Positions 17,904 through 27,270 are shown, counted from the first letter of the stretch. The stretch: 64,000 nt of DNA from Aestuariibacter sp. A3R04 (GCF_018860805.1 NZ_JAHKQR010000003.1:558001-622000), one strand, 5' to 3'. Notes: generated from the letters alone by a model not told the origin. Program-made: numbers and translations.

Positions 17904-18113
17904 CTATTCGTCCGGCTGAAAATATAAGATGTCGCCTGGCTGACACTCCAGAGTGCGACAAATGGCTTCCAGGGTTGAAAAACGCACAGCCTTTGCGCGC
18001 CCGCTTTTGAGCACTGACAAGTTTTGCGGTGTAATACCTACCTTTGAGGCTAAATCGTTTAGTTTCATTTTTCGCTTCGCCAGCATCACATCAAGCTCGA
18101 TAATAATGGCCAT
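17904..18113 (-). CDS. XRE/Cro-type helix-turn-helix regulator
   Basis: This 69-residue DNA-binding protein is almost entirely one HTH_3/HTH_26 domain: MLAKRKMKLNDLASKVGI, then TPQNLSVLKSGRAKAVRFS as the turn and recognition helix, then TLEAICRTLECQPGDILYF. It is the short YozG-like type often paired with DUF2975 membrane proteins. Its ATG overlaps the stop of the DUF2975 gene by one base (TAATG), indicating translational coupling. Clustered inverted repeats at 18755-18876, upstream of the operon, are candidate binding sites. Confidence 0.9.
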   Translation of the reverse strand: MAIIIELDVMLAKRKMKLNDLASKVGITPQNLSVLKSGRAKAVRFSTLEAICRTLECQPGDILYFQPDE

Positions 18114-18685
18114 TAAATCACCAGCTCCTGCTCTGATTTCAGGGTGAGGGCTTCTTGCATGATCCAGGCAATCACGTAGATAACAAGACCAGAGATCAGG
18201 TAAGTGATTTCAGTTGACCCAATCATAAAAATAAACGGGAGTTGATCAGAGATGTTTAATAGTCGCAGTACCAGAACCAGTGCAATCGGATAAAATACGC
18301 TGACAAATAACCACACCAGTAACGTGGTGCCAATGGCTTTTACGCAGCGAATGTTAAGTTGACTAAAAATACTGCCTCGTTGATAGAGTGAGAATAAACG
18401 ATAAAGAAAGTAGTAAATGAAGAAGTAGGGTATTGCTTCAACAATTCCCAATAACCCAAGACTACTTAAATCGTTTCTTTCAAGCGCTACGGCGAGATCG
18501 TGCCACGCGCCATCAAACGACACTTCCACCATAGAATGGCCCAACCCGTTGTCAAAGCTTGCCGAGCTTCCAGCATCAGTATTGGAAGTCGAGCTTGCCA
18601 GTATCACAAAGGTTAAAAGTTGCAGTGAGGCCAGAAAAACAACCAGCCCTTTAACAAGACGGCTAATAAGAGAAATTTTATTCAT
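18113..18685 (-). CDS. DUF2975 family membrane protein
   Basis: This protein of about 190 residues has four hydrophobic segments: about 10-30, 80-100, 120-147 and 155-175, the usual DUF2975 (PF11188) layout. The arrangement of a DUF2975 protein immediately followed by a small XRE regulator recurs in many bacteria, where the membrane partner is suspected to control the regulator. An alternative ATG five codons upstream (18700) exists; neither start has a strong ribosome site. The C-terminus EALTLKSEQELVI is cytoplasmic if the topology is as read. Confidence 0.8.
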   Translation of the reverse strand: MNKISLISRLVKGLVVFLASLQLLTFVILASSTSNTDAGSSASFDNGLGHSMVEVSFDGAWHDLAVALERNDLSSLGLLGIVEAIPYFFIYYFLYRLFSLYQRGSIFSQLNIRCVKAIGTTLLVWLFVSVFYPIALVLVLRLLNISDQLPFIFMIGSTEITYLISGLVIYVIAWIMQEALTLKSEQELVI

Positions 18686-18754
18686 AACTTGGCTTACCAT
18701 CAGTGGGTTATTAGCAAGTAAAATAACACGATAGTATCTTTGTGCAATAAAAAG

Positions 18755-18876
18755 TTATCGTTTTTCGATAATTAGTTAATGCTTTTTGCACTTTCTTACT
18801 GGTTCATTAAAACCATGTCAGCATAGTTTTTGCTCAGTAAATCGATATTTCTGTTATCGATTTTGTAATTCGATAA
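18755..18876. promoter_or_regulatory. Cluster of TATCG/CGATA inverted repeats
   Basis: Three perfect inverted repeats share the same half-site: TTATCG-5 nt-CGATAA (18755-18771), ATCGATA-7 nt-TATCGAT (18841-18861) and TTATCGA-9 nt-TCGATAA (18854-18876, overlapping the second). They fill the 248-base gap between the DUF2975-XRE operon and the divergent DUF2306 gene. They are probable operator sites for autoregulation, perhaps by the XRE protein. Confidence 0.55.
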
Positions 18877-18933
18877 GCCATTTCTGCCGTTTTTGTCATT
18901 CTCTAAGCTCTATTTGTTAACGAAGGGCTAACT

Positions 18934-19776
18934 ATGTCTCGAGATATGACTTCTACAGTAAATACTCAGTCTGCAATGGGCTGGCAATCAGAAAAGGTGT
19001 TGGGTTGGTTGGTAAAGTGCTGGGTGGGCATTATTCTTACCGGCCAGTGGATATTTGCTTTATATATTTTGGTTCAGTTCACGTTGCCTATGCTTACCGG
19101 GCAGCTGAGTGAATCCCGCTACGCTTATATGATCACGGGCTATATAAACGGTGAAACGCTTAACAACGCCTTATTACTACTGCATGTTATACCTGTCATG
19201 CTTATTAGTCTAAGTGGTACGTTTCAGTTGTTCCCGGGAATTCGAAAACACTATCCGCGTTTTCATCGGATCAACGGACGTGTGTATCTTTCATTTGGTT
19301 TGTTGGGGGCGATAGGTGGACTATATCTTACTTGGGTAACAGGCAGTCGCCTGAGTGATTTGGGCGCATTGGGTGTTACGCTAAATGGGCTTCTCATTCC
19401 CGTAGCTGTGTACGTTGCATGGAAAGCGGCATGGCAACGTCGTTTCACTCAACACAAGCGCTTTGCCATACATGCGTTTATTTTAATTAACGGTGTGTGG
19501 ACATTTCGCTTATTACTGATGGGATGGTTTATGCTCAATCAGGGGGCGTTGGGAAACAGCGCAAATTTGGACGGGCCTGCAGATATTATCTTGTCCTTTT
19601 CTTCTTATTTGCTCCCCATGGTCATAGCGGAACTCATTTTTAAGGCCCGGCAGAGCAAAGCGGCCAGTGCTCGGCTTATCGCCATCATCTCGGTATTATT
19701 CGCCATTATTATCACCTTATTTGGTACCGTAGCGGCAACAATGATGATGTGGGGGCCACGGATCATCGGCTACTAA
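18934..19776 (+). CDS. DUF2306 family membrane protein
   Basis: This 280-residue inner membrane protein has about seven hydrophobic segments. The signature LFPGIRKHYPRFHRINGRVYL (about residues 99-119), with a later HKRFAIHAF segment, matches the DUF2306 (PF10067) family, whose histidines suggest heme or metal binding within the membrane. Function is not established. AAGG precedes the ATG; a second ATG four codons downstream is possible. It converges with the AraC-type regulator gene, leaving only three bases between them. Confidence 0.8.
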   Translation: MSRDMTSTVNTQSAMGWQSEKVLGWLVKCWVGIILTGQWIFALYILVQFTLPMLTGQLSESRYAYMITGYINGETLNNALLLLHVIPVMLISLSGTFQLFPGIRKHYPRFHRINGRVYLSFGLLGAIGGLYLTWVTGSRLSDLGALGVTLNGLLIPVAVYVAWKAAWQRRFTQHKRFAIHAFILINGVWTFRLLLMGWFMLNQGALGNSANLDGPADIILSFSSYLLPMVIAELIFKARQSKAASARLIAIISVLFAIIITLFGTVAATMMMWGPRIIGY

Positions 19777-19779
19777 AAT

Positions 19780-20886
19780 TTAGCTGGTGGCACTGGGTTG
19801 GTTAGACGTCAATTGATCACTAAGCCGTACTTGACGGTACTGATTTGGTGTACAACCTTCACTGGCTTTAAAAGCGCGGTTGAAGGGGGCGAGCGAAGCA
19901 AAGCCGGATTCCAGGCTAATGACCAGAATGGTCCAGTGCTGGCTGTGCTTAGCCGTTAGCAGGTGTTTTGCGTGTTCAATGCGATAATGATTAATAAACT
20001 GATTCACATTGGCCGCCGAGGTGTAGGAACTGATTACCCGACTCACTCTATATTCCGACACCTGCAACGCATTGGCGATTTTTATGGTTTTCAAATCGTG
20101 CTGTAAATAGCACTGCTCTTGTTCCATCAGAAAGATAATTTTCTCAAGGAGTCGTTGATCTTCTTTTACAAAAGGTGAGGGTGAGGTGCTTTCTACCTCA
20201 GCGTGTTTTTCAAGTACAGAATGTTGCTGCCGTATTTTGTGCTGCCACAATAATATGGCAAAGAGTGCCAGGGTTATTTGTAGCGCGGAGCCCACCACAA
20301 GCCATGGCTTTATTTGTTCACTGGCATCACTGCTTAATATGCCATCGGCGACAACCGTACAACTTACCACGCCTATAAAAAAAGCCGTGGCAAACAGTAA
20401 TCGCTGTTTTTGTGCAACCTTGTTGGCGGCGCTGAACCCCCGCACTGACTCCCAGAATGACAGCGCGAGAATAGCAGAGGATAACAGACCGGTGATCTCC
20501 GCTATGGCGCGTTTTAACCAGCCAACCCTCTCGGCGTTTATCCAATCAATAAACACCATCAATTCTACACTTCGGTTAGCAAAAACCAGCAGCGCAATAG
20601 CAGCAGCGAGCAGATAGTGTTGGGCAGAAATACTATGACTACCTCTAAAAAGTGCGCGGGAAATAAGCCAAACCAGGTTGCATGTAGCACAGGTGCCCAA
20701 TGCAAATACATATTGATAAACACTGCCATGGCCAGTGGTTAATACTTGCAACGCCACCATCACCAGTGAGCCACTAAAAATGGCGGTAAGGATATGCTCG
20801 ATTCTTACCGGTTTAAAAAATAGCTGCGCCAACATGACACTAAGCGCGGTAAACATCAGTGTATAGTATGCGTAATCAAGCGTCAT
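19780..20886 (-). CDS. AraC-family regulator with N-terminal membrane domain
   Basis: This 368-residue protein has six to seven hydrophobic segments over residues 1-220 and a C-terminal AraC/XylS double helix-turn-helix at about 265-360. The second half contains ISLESGFASLAPFNRAFKASEGCTPNQYR, the conserved second HTH. Membrane-embedded AraC regulators of this layout are thought to read a signal in or across the membrane and act on nearby genes. The 3' end converges with the DUF2306 gene, which is a plausible but unproven target. No strong ribosome site precedes the ATG. Confidence 0.85.
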   Translation of the reverse strand: MTLDYAYYTLMFTALSVMLAQLFFKPVRIEHILTAIFSGSLVMVALQVLTTGHGSVYQYVFALGTCATCNLVWLISRALFRGSHSISAQHYLLAAAIALLVFANRSVELMVFIDWINAERVGWLKRAIAEITGLLSSAILALSFWESVRGFSAANKVAQKQRLLFATAFFIGVVSCTVVADGILSSDASEQIKPWLVVGSALQITLALFAILLWQHKIRQQHSVLEKHAEVESTSPSPFVKEDQRLLEKIIFLMEQEQCYLQHDLKTIKIANALQVSEYRVSRVISSYTSAANVNQFINHYRIEHAKHLLTAKHSQHWTILVISLESGFASLAPFNRAFKASEGCTPNQYRQVRLSDQLTSNQPSATS

Positions 20887-21126
20887 CGTGTGTATTATTG
20901 GCAGCGAAACATGGCTTCATCATAGGCCAAAAAGGCGCTACTGTAAGGCCGGAATTGTTAGTGTTTGTTTCAGTATGCAGCGTTATTGAGCTAGCAGTCG
21001 CATTGGCTAGTCACGCTACAACTCTTAACGGGTTTGATATCCTGATGAAAAAAACTGGTTTCATGACAACAGAGAAAAGCAAAATGGCGAGAGACCGGCA
21101 CATTGCTGCACCGGCTCACCTTCTGT

Positions 21127-22209
21127 TTATTCCAGATATTGCGCTTTTAACTGAGCAATATCTGCGTCACTTACGTTCAGTTCTTCTTTGATAAAGGTGT
21201 CGATGGAACCGGATTGAGCTTCCATTTCAGCAAATGCCGCGTTCAGATAGCTTTCACGCGTCCCCATAAGAGCACCGATGGCTTCCTTAGGTAGTTGTGC
21301 AAGCATTGCCATTGTCGCATCCTGTTTGTGAGCACCATCATTCTTATCGTGCCCGTTCATTAAATCTTCTGGCCGTAATATTTGCTCAGACAACACGTAA
21401 TCCTGCATGATCACGTCTTTCTCTACACCTAAAGCATATAGAATTAATGCTGCGGCTACACCGGTTCTGTCTTTACCAGCAGTGCAGTGGAATAACAAAG
21501 GTTTGTCATCAGCCACCAATTCGGCAAACATGGCCTGGTAATGCTTTTTTTGTTGATTCAGCAATTCCGGGTACATTCCGGCCATTACCTGTTCCATGTC
21601 TTTCTCGGTTGCCCGTCCCTCGGCAAACATTTGCTTGAATACTGACGTATCAAATTCCATCTGGTAGTCCCAGGTCATATGATTAATGTCGCCAGCTTGC
21701 CATTGAGTCAGCTCATTTTGTCGCTCGCTATTGCCTCGAAAGTCCACCACAGTTTTGATGTCCAGCTCTTTTAACATCGCATAGTCGGCATTATCGAGAT
21801 TGTGCAACGCGCCTGAACGATAGAGTTTACCCCATTTGACCTGGCGGCCATCGCCGGTTTTATAGCCACCCAGATCGCGAAAGTTACGTCCGCCATTGAG
21901 GTTTAGCACCCGGGAGCGCACCACAGTGTGTTCACCGTTTTGCCCGCTAAATGTAAAGGTGTAACGGTCTTGTGTTGGCGCCTCCCACTGCAGTGATGTT
22001 ACGCCGTTGTTGAGTTTGTTTGAGATCATAATGCTGTTTTCGCTGCGTTCACCCTGAGCAGTCACGGCTACAGGTGTTTCACTGTCCCAGTTTAAGACAT
22101 AATGGCCGCTATCTCGGTCAACCATGACTTGAGCGTCCAACGCTAAAGTGTTAAAACTCACTGTGGCTGCTCCGGCCACAACCCACATCATCACACTTAA
22201 TTTTTTCAT
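21127..22209 (-). CDS. Secreted tyrosine-type protein/lipid phosphatase
   Basis: This 360-residue exported phosphatase has a signal peptide (about residues 1-24) and an N-terminal beta-rich region of about 80 residues. The catalytic domain is of the Y_phosphatase3 type (PF13350). The signature HCTAGKDRTG gives Cys242 as nucleophile and Arg248 as phosphate ligand. VVDFRGNSER (Asp156) and GGRNFRDLGGY are the other family motifs. Relatives dephosphorylate phosphotyrosine proteins, phosphoinositides or other phosphoesters. GGAG precedes the ATG. It starts 57 bases after the TonB receptor on the same strand, so the pair probably acts together: periplasmic removal of phosphate from an imported ligand is a reasonable inference. 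Confidence 0.88.
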   Translation of the reverse strand: MKKLSVMMWVVAGAATVSFNTLALDAQVMVDRDSGHYVLNWDSETPVAVTAQGERSENSIMISNKLNNGVTSLQWEAPTQDRYTFTFSGQNGEHTVVRSRVLNLNGGRNFRDLGGYKTGDGRQVKWGKLYRSGALHNLDNADYAMLKELDIKTVVDFRGNSERQNELTQWQAGDINHMTWDYQMEFDTSVFKQMFAEGRATEKDMEQVMAGMYPELLNQQKKHYQAMFAELVADDKPLLFHCTAGKDRTGVAAALILYALGVEKDVIMQDYVLSEQILRPEDLMNGHDKNDGAHKQDATMAMLAQLPKEAIGALMGTRESYLNAAFAEMEAQSGSIDTFIKEELNVSDADIAQLKAQYLE

Positions 22210-22266
22210 AGTAAATCTCCGCAGAGCTGCGAATAACAGCTCTGGTTTTGTCAGTAATTTTAAGGG

Positions 22267-24801
22267 TTAGTAACTCAGGCGCAGGCCAAACAGGAAACGG
22301 CGACCGTAGCTTTCGGACTGATTTACCGTGTTGTTTCCGGCGTAGCGTAGATCCGTCTCATCAGTCAGGTTGTTGGCGTTAAAATACACGGTAGCTGACA
22401 CTGGCCCGGTGATGTTCTCTGGAAGAACATACTGGATGTTGAAGTCCAGACGATTTTGTTCGCCCCAGTATTCAGTAGGATCTTCGATGGGCGAGATCCA
22501 TTCATCACGGTATTGGTAATTTAAACGGGCAGATAAACCATAATCTTCGTAAAACACCGAGGCGTTATAAATCAGATCTGAGGTACCTGGTAAATCCAGT
22601 GTCTCGCCTTGAATGGTTGTAAATTCTGAGTCAACGAAAGTGGCGTTAACGCTGACACCCCAGCCCATAAGAGCCGGTACAAAATCTTCGGCCATGGCAA
22701 TCAGGTTGAGTTCGATTCCGGTAATTTCGCCATCTGAACCATTTACCGGGCCAGAAAGTTCCCAGGTTTCACCAGGTTGCCCACCATAAATAGCGCCATC
22801 GACACTTTGTACATCGGTATAAATAACGTTATCGACAAAACGGCTGAATATAGATGCTGAGGCAATACTGGCAGGCGCAAAGTAGTACTCCAGGGTCCCA
22901 TCCAGGCCATATGACTCTTCTGCTTTTAGAGACGGGTTTCCGCCACTAACGGCAGTCGGTGTTGCGGTTGGGTTTATGCTCGCCGCAGCTCGCCACTCCT
23001 GGTAGGTTGGCCTGTTGACGCCACTTGAAAATGACACACGGGCGATGGCTTTATCATTGATGTTGTAATTGAGATGTACGGATGGAAGTACATTGGTAAA
23101 ATCATCACTGTAGTCTACCGGCGTTTCTTCACCGGTTTCACTGTCGAGCAGGGTGCCAACTGAGGAATAATCCGTTTGCTCAATTCGAAGGCCATAAACA
23201 ATACTCCCCCAATTAAACTGCGATTCCATCATGGCATATGCCGCGGTAATATCTTCTTCAATGTGCGTACGTTCGTCTGCAGAGGCAGCAGGGAATAACT
23301 CTGCACCAGAGGCTTCCCAAGCTGCACGTAAACCGGCATTGTTCCAGTAGTTTGCGTTAATGCTGTTAGAAGTATTCGACGCCCAGCTTTCTTCGGTTAG
23401 AAAGCTATTTACATCCAGCTCAGCACCGCCAAAGGCTGGAATAAAAGCGAGCACATCGAAATCCACCAGGTTTTCACCTTTTGCTTCGCGCTTGTTATAT
23501 TCGCCACCAATTGAAAGTGTTGAAGGCAATCCCAGGAAAGATAAATCTTTGCTGGCGTCCAGTTTAATTTTGTCAGCATCGACATTCAGCGGCGAATTGA
23601 TTTTATAGGCGTAAGTAGAAGTCGGTCCGTACACTATTTCGTCAACGGGCGTTGCTGACGTGATGATTGGGTCTTCAATGTTAGTGAGGTCAAGATCTAC
23701 TAAGTGAATATCTGCCGCAAAATCATTTAAAAAGTCTAAACCCGACTGGTAAATGATGGGTAATTGGGTGGAAAATTCGGTTTCCGTGAGGTTGTATCGC
23801 AATGCAACATCCCAACCAGCAACGAGAAAGTCAGTACCCAGAGTGATAGTTTGCGTGGAATTACTGTATTCACCGTCTTGTAACAAACGGTTGATGTACA
23901 CAGGTGCATTTTCTATCACCGGCCCTACAGGTGAGGTAGCAAAATTAAATACATACTGGTTACGCTGCTCCAAATCTGTAAACTCGGAGTACAAACTGGA
24001 AATAAAGAATCGGGTACCATTATCCAAACGATACTCAAGTCGACCACCGTATGCTTCATCTTCACGGGTTAATTTATAGCTACGCATATCAATGCTGTTT
24101 ACCGCGCCATCGGCACCTAAATCATACTCACGGTTGTCGGTGACTTGTTCTCGGCTATTCTTGGAGTAAAAGCCCATAACGCCAAAACTGTCATTAGAAA
24201 ATGACAAGCGCGAGCCAAATTTCTCCACGTCTCCGCCTCCTAATTGCTGTTCTCCCATACCCACATCGAGGTCGGCGCTAAAGCCTTCTCGGTCAAACGG
24301 ATTGAAGGTTTCGATGTTCACGTAACCAGCCACTGCCTCACCGGTCATTGATGGCAATACCGCTTTGTTGACCTCGATGCGTCGGGTTATAACCGAAGGG
24401 AAAGAATCAAATCGTGGAATTCGACCGTTTTCAGCGCCGGGCACGTCTATACCGTCAAAGCCGATTGCAGTGTAGCGAAATGGCATACCGCGAAAGTTTA
24501 TGTAGCGGGCCTGGCCCTGATCCCGCTCAATAGCCAGGCCTGGAACTCGACCCAGTGAATCAGCTAGGTTTTGATCAGGAAAACGGCCAATAGTATCAGC
24601 AGCGATAACTTCCATCACATTTGATGCCACGCGTTTGGCTTCAATAGCAGCTGTTTGGCTGTCTTTAATAGGGGAGGCTAATGCGACAATCTCTTCAATT
24701 TCTTGACTGTCATTCTCGCTCGTTTGTTGAGCGTGAGCCGCGGAAACAAAAACACCTAAAGCTGACAGTATCGACAGGGTTAGATAGGAACGTGGTTGCA
24801 T
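22267..24801 (-). CDS. TonB-dependent receptor, TIGR01782-like
   Basis: This 844-residue outer membrane receptor has a signal peptide ending in AHAQ. The plug carries VMEVIAADTIGRFPDQNLADSLGRVPG, RDQGQARYINFRGMP, NGRIPRFDSFPS and EVNKAVLPSMTGEAVAGYVN, all typical of the TIGR01782 group common in Alteromonas, Xanthomonas and Caulobacter. The barrel ends in an aromatic-containing LRLSY. GGAG precedes the ATG. The N-terminus is short, without a STAND/secretin extension, so it does not signal by itself through FecR-like proteins. The phosphatase gene follows by 57 bases, and two regulator-like genes precede on the same strand, which suggests the four genes form one uptake and control unit. Confidence 0.92.
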   Translation of the reverse strand: MQPRSYLTLSILSALGVFVSAAHAQQTSENDSQEIEEIVALASPIKDSQTAAIEAKRVASNVMEVIAADTIGRFPDQNLADSLGRVPGLAIERDQGQARYINFRGMPFRYTAIGFDGIDVPGAENGRIPRFDSFPSVITRRIEVNKAVLPSMTGEAVAGYVNIETFNPFDREGFSADLDVGMGEQQLGGGDVEKFGSRLSFSNDSFGVMGFYSKNSREQVTDNREYDLGADGAVNSIDMRSYKLTREDEAYGGRLEYRLDNGTRFFISSLYSEFTDLEQRNQYVFNFATSPVGPVIENAPVYINRLLQDGEYSNSTQTITLGTDFLVAGWDVALRYNLTETEFSTQLPIIYQSGLDFLNDFAADIHLVDLDLTNIEDPIITSATPVDEIVYGPTSTYAYKINSPLNVDADKIKLDASKDLSFLGLPSTLSIGGEYNKREAKGENLVDFDVLAFIPAFGGAELDVNSFLTEESWASNTSNSINANYWNNAGLRAAWEASGAELFPAASADERTHIEEDITAAYAMMESQFNWGSIVYGLRIEQTDYSSVGTLLDSETGEETPVDYSDDFTNVLPSVHLNYNINDKAIARVSFSSGVNRPTYQEWRAAASINPTATPTAVSGGNPSLKAEESYGLDGTLEYYFAPASIASASIFSRFVDNVIYTDVQSVDGAIYGGQPGETWELSGPVNGSDGEITGIELNLIAMAEDFVPALMGWGVSVNATFVDSEFTTIQGETLDLPGTSDLIYNASVFYEDYGLSARLNYQYRDEWISPIEDPTEYWGEQNRLDFNIQYVLPENITGPVSATVYFNANNLTDETDLRYAGNNTVNQSESYGRRFLFGLRLSY

Positions 24802-24926
24802 AAAATTCTCCAGCGCATAAAAAAGTTGCGGCGAGTCTGCAAAACCTTGATGACAATGATGTGACAGGGATATCTGAAACTAAAACGAGATGTCTCTAAA
24901 AATAAAAGTGTTTATTTTTCTTGTGC

Positions 24927-26093
24927 TTACAGTATTTTAAATTTTTCTTTCGGCGCCTGAATTCGGTAAAAATAGCGCGATGAAGATTGCTCTCTTTGAC
25001 CTTCAAACAAGAAAGGTGTGGCCAGTGATTCACCTAACACAGAGTTGAGTTCGTCTTTAATTTTATTACGATTCTGGTCTAGCTTCTTCGCTGTAAGCCC
25101 ATTTCGTATAAGATCGTTAATAGCCTTGCCGTGGCCGCCAAACTGTTCCATTAGAGCGATTAATTCTGCTGCGAGCTCATGATCAGCTTTGCTGGTTAAC
25201 GGATTTAACACCCATCCGTCATCAGTTTGGATACGCTTTTGTGCGTACCAGAGGTAGTAATAATAAGGTGTGGCCGTTAGCTTAATCTCTATCCCTTTGA
25301 TAGTGAGTAACCTTTTCTTAGCGTCAAAGATCAATTGCTCTGGTAACGTAAATGTATTAACAAATGCTTGTTCTTCCTTGTTGAAATGCGTATACAACAA
25401 GCCCAGCCACACTGACTCTCGTTCAGTTACACTGGTTAATTCGTAGCGGGATATCAATTTTAGCAGCTTATCACGTTCGAACTCTGCCAGAGATGGGTGC
25501 AGGATCAGGGTTTTGAATACTTCTCTTGTTTGTTCGCTGGCGTTAGCTGCTTCTCTGGCCTGTTCAGCAGTTAACCCCAGTTGCTGCCAATGAATGATGT
25601 GATGGGCGAGTTGTCTGCTTAGCGGCGCAGGGATCCAACGCAATAAAAAGAATAAAAAAAGCGATAATGAAAATTGGCTCACAATTAACCACGGCCAGTG
25701 GACACGACAACTGAACTCTCCGATATAACTTAGATGATGATAAGGGTCGTCGAGCGCAAGACGGAATATGAGCAAATTGCGCAAACGTTCGCCACTTTCA
25801 AATGGTGCTGTTGCTACCAGATCAGTTACATGGCACTTCGCTAAAATTGAAAGACGACTTTGTGGGCTGATTTGCTCAAGAGCATGGCTGATTTTACTGA
25901 CAATAAAGTTAACGGGTTCTTCGTCCAGATTGCCAGAGTATGTTTTATTGGGCACCAGAGATTGATAAGAGGCAGCATACTGTTGCTGAATTGATATCAA
26001 GAGCGTCCATTTCGACCATGAAAGGGTAGTAACACAAAGGACGATACCAGTAATCAATACCGAGATAACCTGCTTAACAGACGGGTACCGCAT
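24927..26093 (-). CDS. Membrane protein with C-terminal winged-helix-like domain, putative transmembrane regulator
   Basis: This 388-residue protein has an N-terminal membrane segment (about 9-28), a periplasmic region of about 100 residues with two cysteines, and a second membrane segment (about 132-152). A cytoplasmic part of about 230 residues follows. Its end has a pattern of beta strand (RLLTIKGIEIKLT), helix (YYYYLWYAQKRI), helix (INDLIRNGL), a helix resembling a recognition helix (NRNKIKDELNSVLG) and a wing-like YFYRIQ. That is how ToxR/OmpR-like effector domains look, but I cannot name the family. The start is the ATG whose A is the last base of the upstream stop (TAATG); a TTG three codons earlier is possible. 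It is inferred to be a membrane-bound transcription regulator of the receptor operon downstream. Confidence 0.6.
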   Translation of the reverse strand: MRYPSVKQVISVLITGIVLCVTTLSWSKWTLLISIQQQYAASYQSLVPNKTYSGNLDEEPVNFIVSKISHALEQISPQSRLSILAKCHVTDLVATAPFESGERLRNLLIFRLALDDPYHHLSYIGEFSCRVHWPWLIVSQFSLSLFLFFLLRWIPAPLSRQLAHHIIHWQQLGLTAEQAREAANASEQTREVFKTLILHPSLAEFERDKLLKLISRYELTSVTERESVWLGLLYTHFNKEEQAFVNTFTLPEQLIFDAKKRLLTIKGIEIKLTATPYYYYLWYAQKRIQTDDGWVLNPLTSKADHELAAELIALMEQFGGHGKAINDLIRNGLTAKKLDQNRNKIKDELNSVLGESLATPFLFEGQREQSSSRYFYRIQAPKEKFKIL

Positions 26094-26914
26094 TAGTTGC
26101 AACCAGTTAATGAAGTTTGTACCGATGACAGATTCAAAATAGTAGATAAGTGCTCAACTACAGGCTCTAGTGCAGTTAATAATTCACAACGAACAGCATT
26201 GGAAAGTTCGGATGTGACAAACAAAGTGGCGCTGTTATCAGTGGTAATTCTGACGCTGTGTAGTCCGTCGTTCCTTCCTTTTCGAAACATTTCGATAGTA
26301 CTAATTATGTCCACTTCTCGCCGGTCAAATGCTTCGTATAAAGAATAATTGTCTGCATAGTAGTGTATATCTAGGGCATCTATATTACTTGACCGGGCTT
26401 TTAGATCTTGCAATGGCAGCAGGTAGTGGGTGTGGCTTAGAGGGTCTTCTACCAAACCAATACGCAGCTTTTCCAGTTCTGAGAATTCAATAGCCTTGCG
26501 GCTGAACCAGTAAACTGAAAAGCCATCAAACTTGATGATGGGGGAGTAGAGTTGCGAAAAGCTCGGTACCAGCCCTTTAAGACTGTGTTCCCGGCCCATT
26601 ATGACATCAAAATCCTGATTCAGCAGGTTTATTGGGGTCAAGGTATCCCTCGCTTGCCAGGAGAGTCTTACACTGCCGTAGTGTTGCTTAATTAAGGTTG
26701 AGTCACATAGAAATTGCGTAATTTCGTTGGCCCGTACGGGCGTATACAACTGTATATTTAGTTGATTTACCAGCCCGGATCCCGTTTGACATTGCACCTC
26801 ATTAAGCGGGCCAATTGGCAATGACACAGACTGATGACGAGTAAGCAGTAGGTTCATCACCAGTGTTCCGATAACACAACTACAAATTATCAAGACATAG
26901 CGAACGCGTGACAT
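26093..26914 (-). CDS. Membrane-anchored PhnD-like substrate-binding protein
   Basis: This 273-residue protein has one N-terminal membrane segment (about 6-25) with no cleavage site or lipobox Cys, so it should stay anchored facing the periplasm. The body resembles phosphate/phosphonate-type (PhnD, PF12974) binding proteins: an early INIQLYTPV-like strand, FDVIMGREHSL, FSVYWFSRKAIEFSELEKLRIGLVED and FDRREVDIISTIEMF. Transporter genes are absent. Its stop overlaps the start of the next gene by one base, so the two products are probably made in equal amounts. The likely role is ligand sensing for the membrane regulator rather than transport. The family assignment is moderate. Confidence 0.6.
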   Translation of the reverse strand: MSRVRYVLIICSCVIGTLVMNLLLTRHQSVSLPIGPLNEVQCQTGSGLVNQLNIQLYTPVRANEITQFLCDSTLIKQHYGSVRLSWQARDTLTPINLLNQDFDVIMGREHSLKGLVPSFSQLYSPIIKFDGFSVYWFSRKAIEFSELEKLRIGLVEDPLSHTHYLLPLQDLKARSSNIDALDIHYYADNYSLYEAFDRREVDIISTIEMFRKGRNDGLHSVRITTDNSATLFVTSELSNAVRCELLTALEPVVEHLSTILNLSSVQTSLTGCN

Positions 26915-27270
26915 GAGCCTATTAACTTAATTAACCAGCTTAAAGTTTATGATGATTATGTGACAAGTATGTGACCGCGAAAGCTCTTGAGCCTTGTCAT
27001 GTGCATTTACATCAAGGAAACTAACAACACATTTTAGTTCTGCACAAAAGATATGTTCAAGCCTACAGAATAATTCCCCTGATAGTGAGGAAAAGCCGTC
27101 GCTTGTGAATGCGCTTTTGGGTGTGGATGCTAATGTCTCGGTCACTCCAACTTTTTACAGGTATATTCACCGAGACAAAATTGTACGTTTTTTGTGATAC
27201 TTCCGTGATGAATTGATTTGCGCTGTCCTTTACTTTCTATGTGCTTCCAGTCACAAACAAGGACAATACA
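26915..27270. other. Divergent intergenic region before the spondin genes
   Basis: This 356-base region separates the PhnD-like gene (minus) from the first spondin gene (plus). It should hold both promoters. I see no strong palindrome or hairpin and no convincing gene; the small frames here lack ribosome sites. Confidence 0.4.

Noticed and set aside
20859-21191. 110-codon plus-strand frame between the AraC-type and phosphatase genes
   Set aside because: It overlaps coding ends on the other strand and shows no start signal or family.
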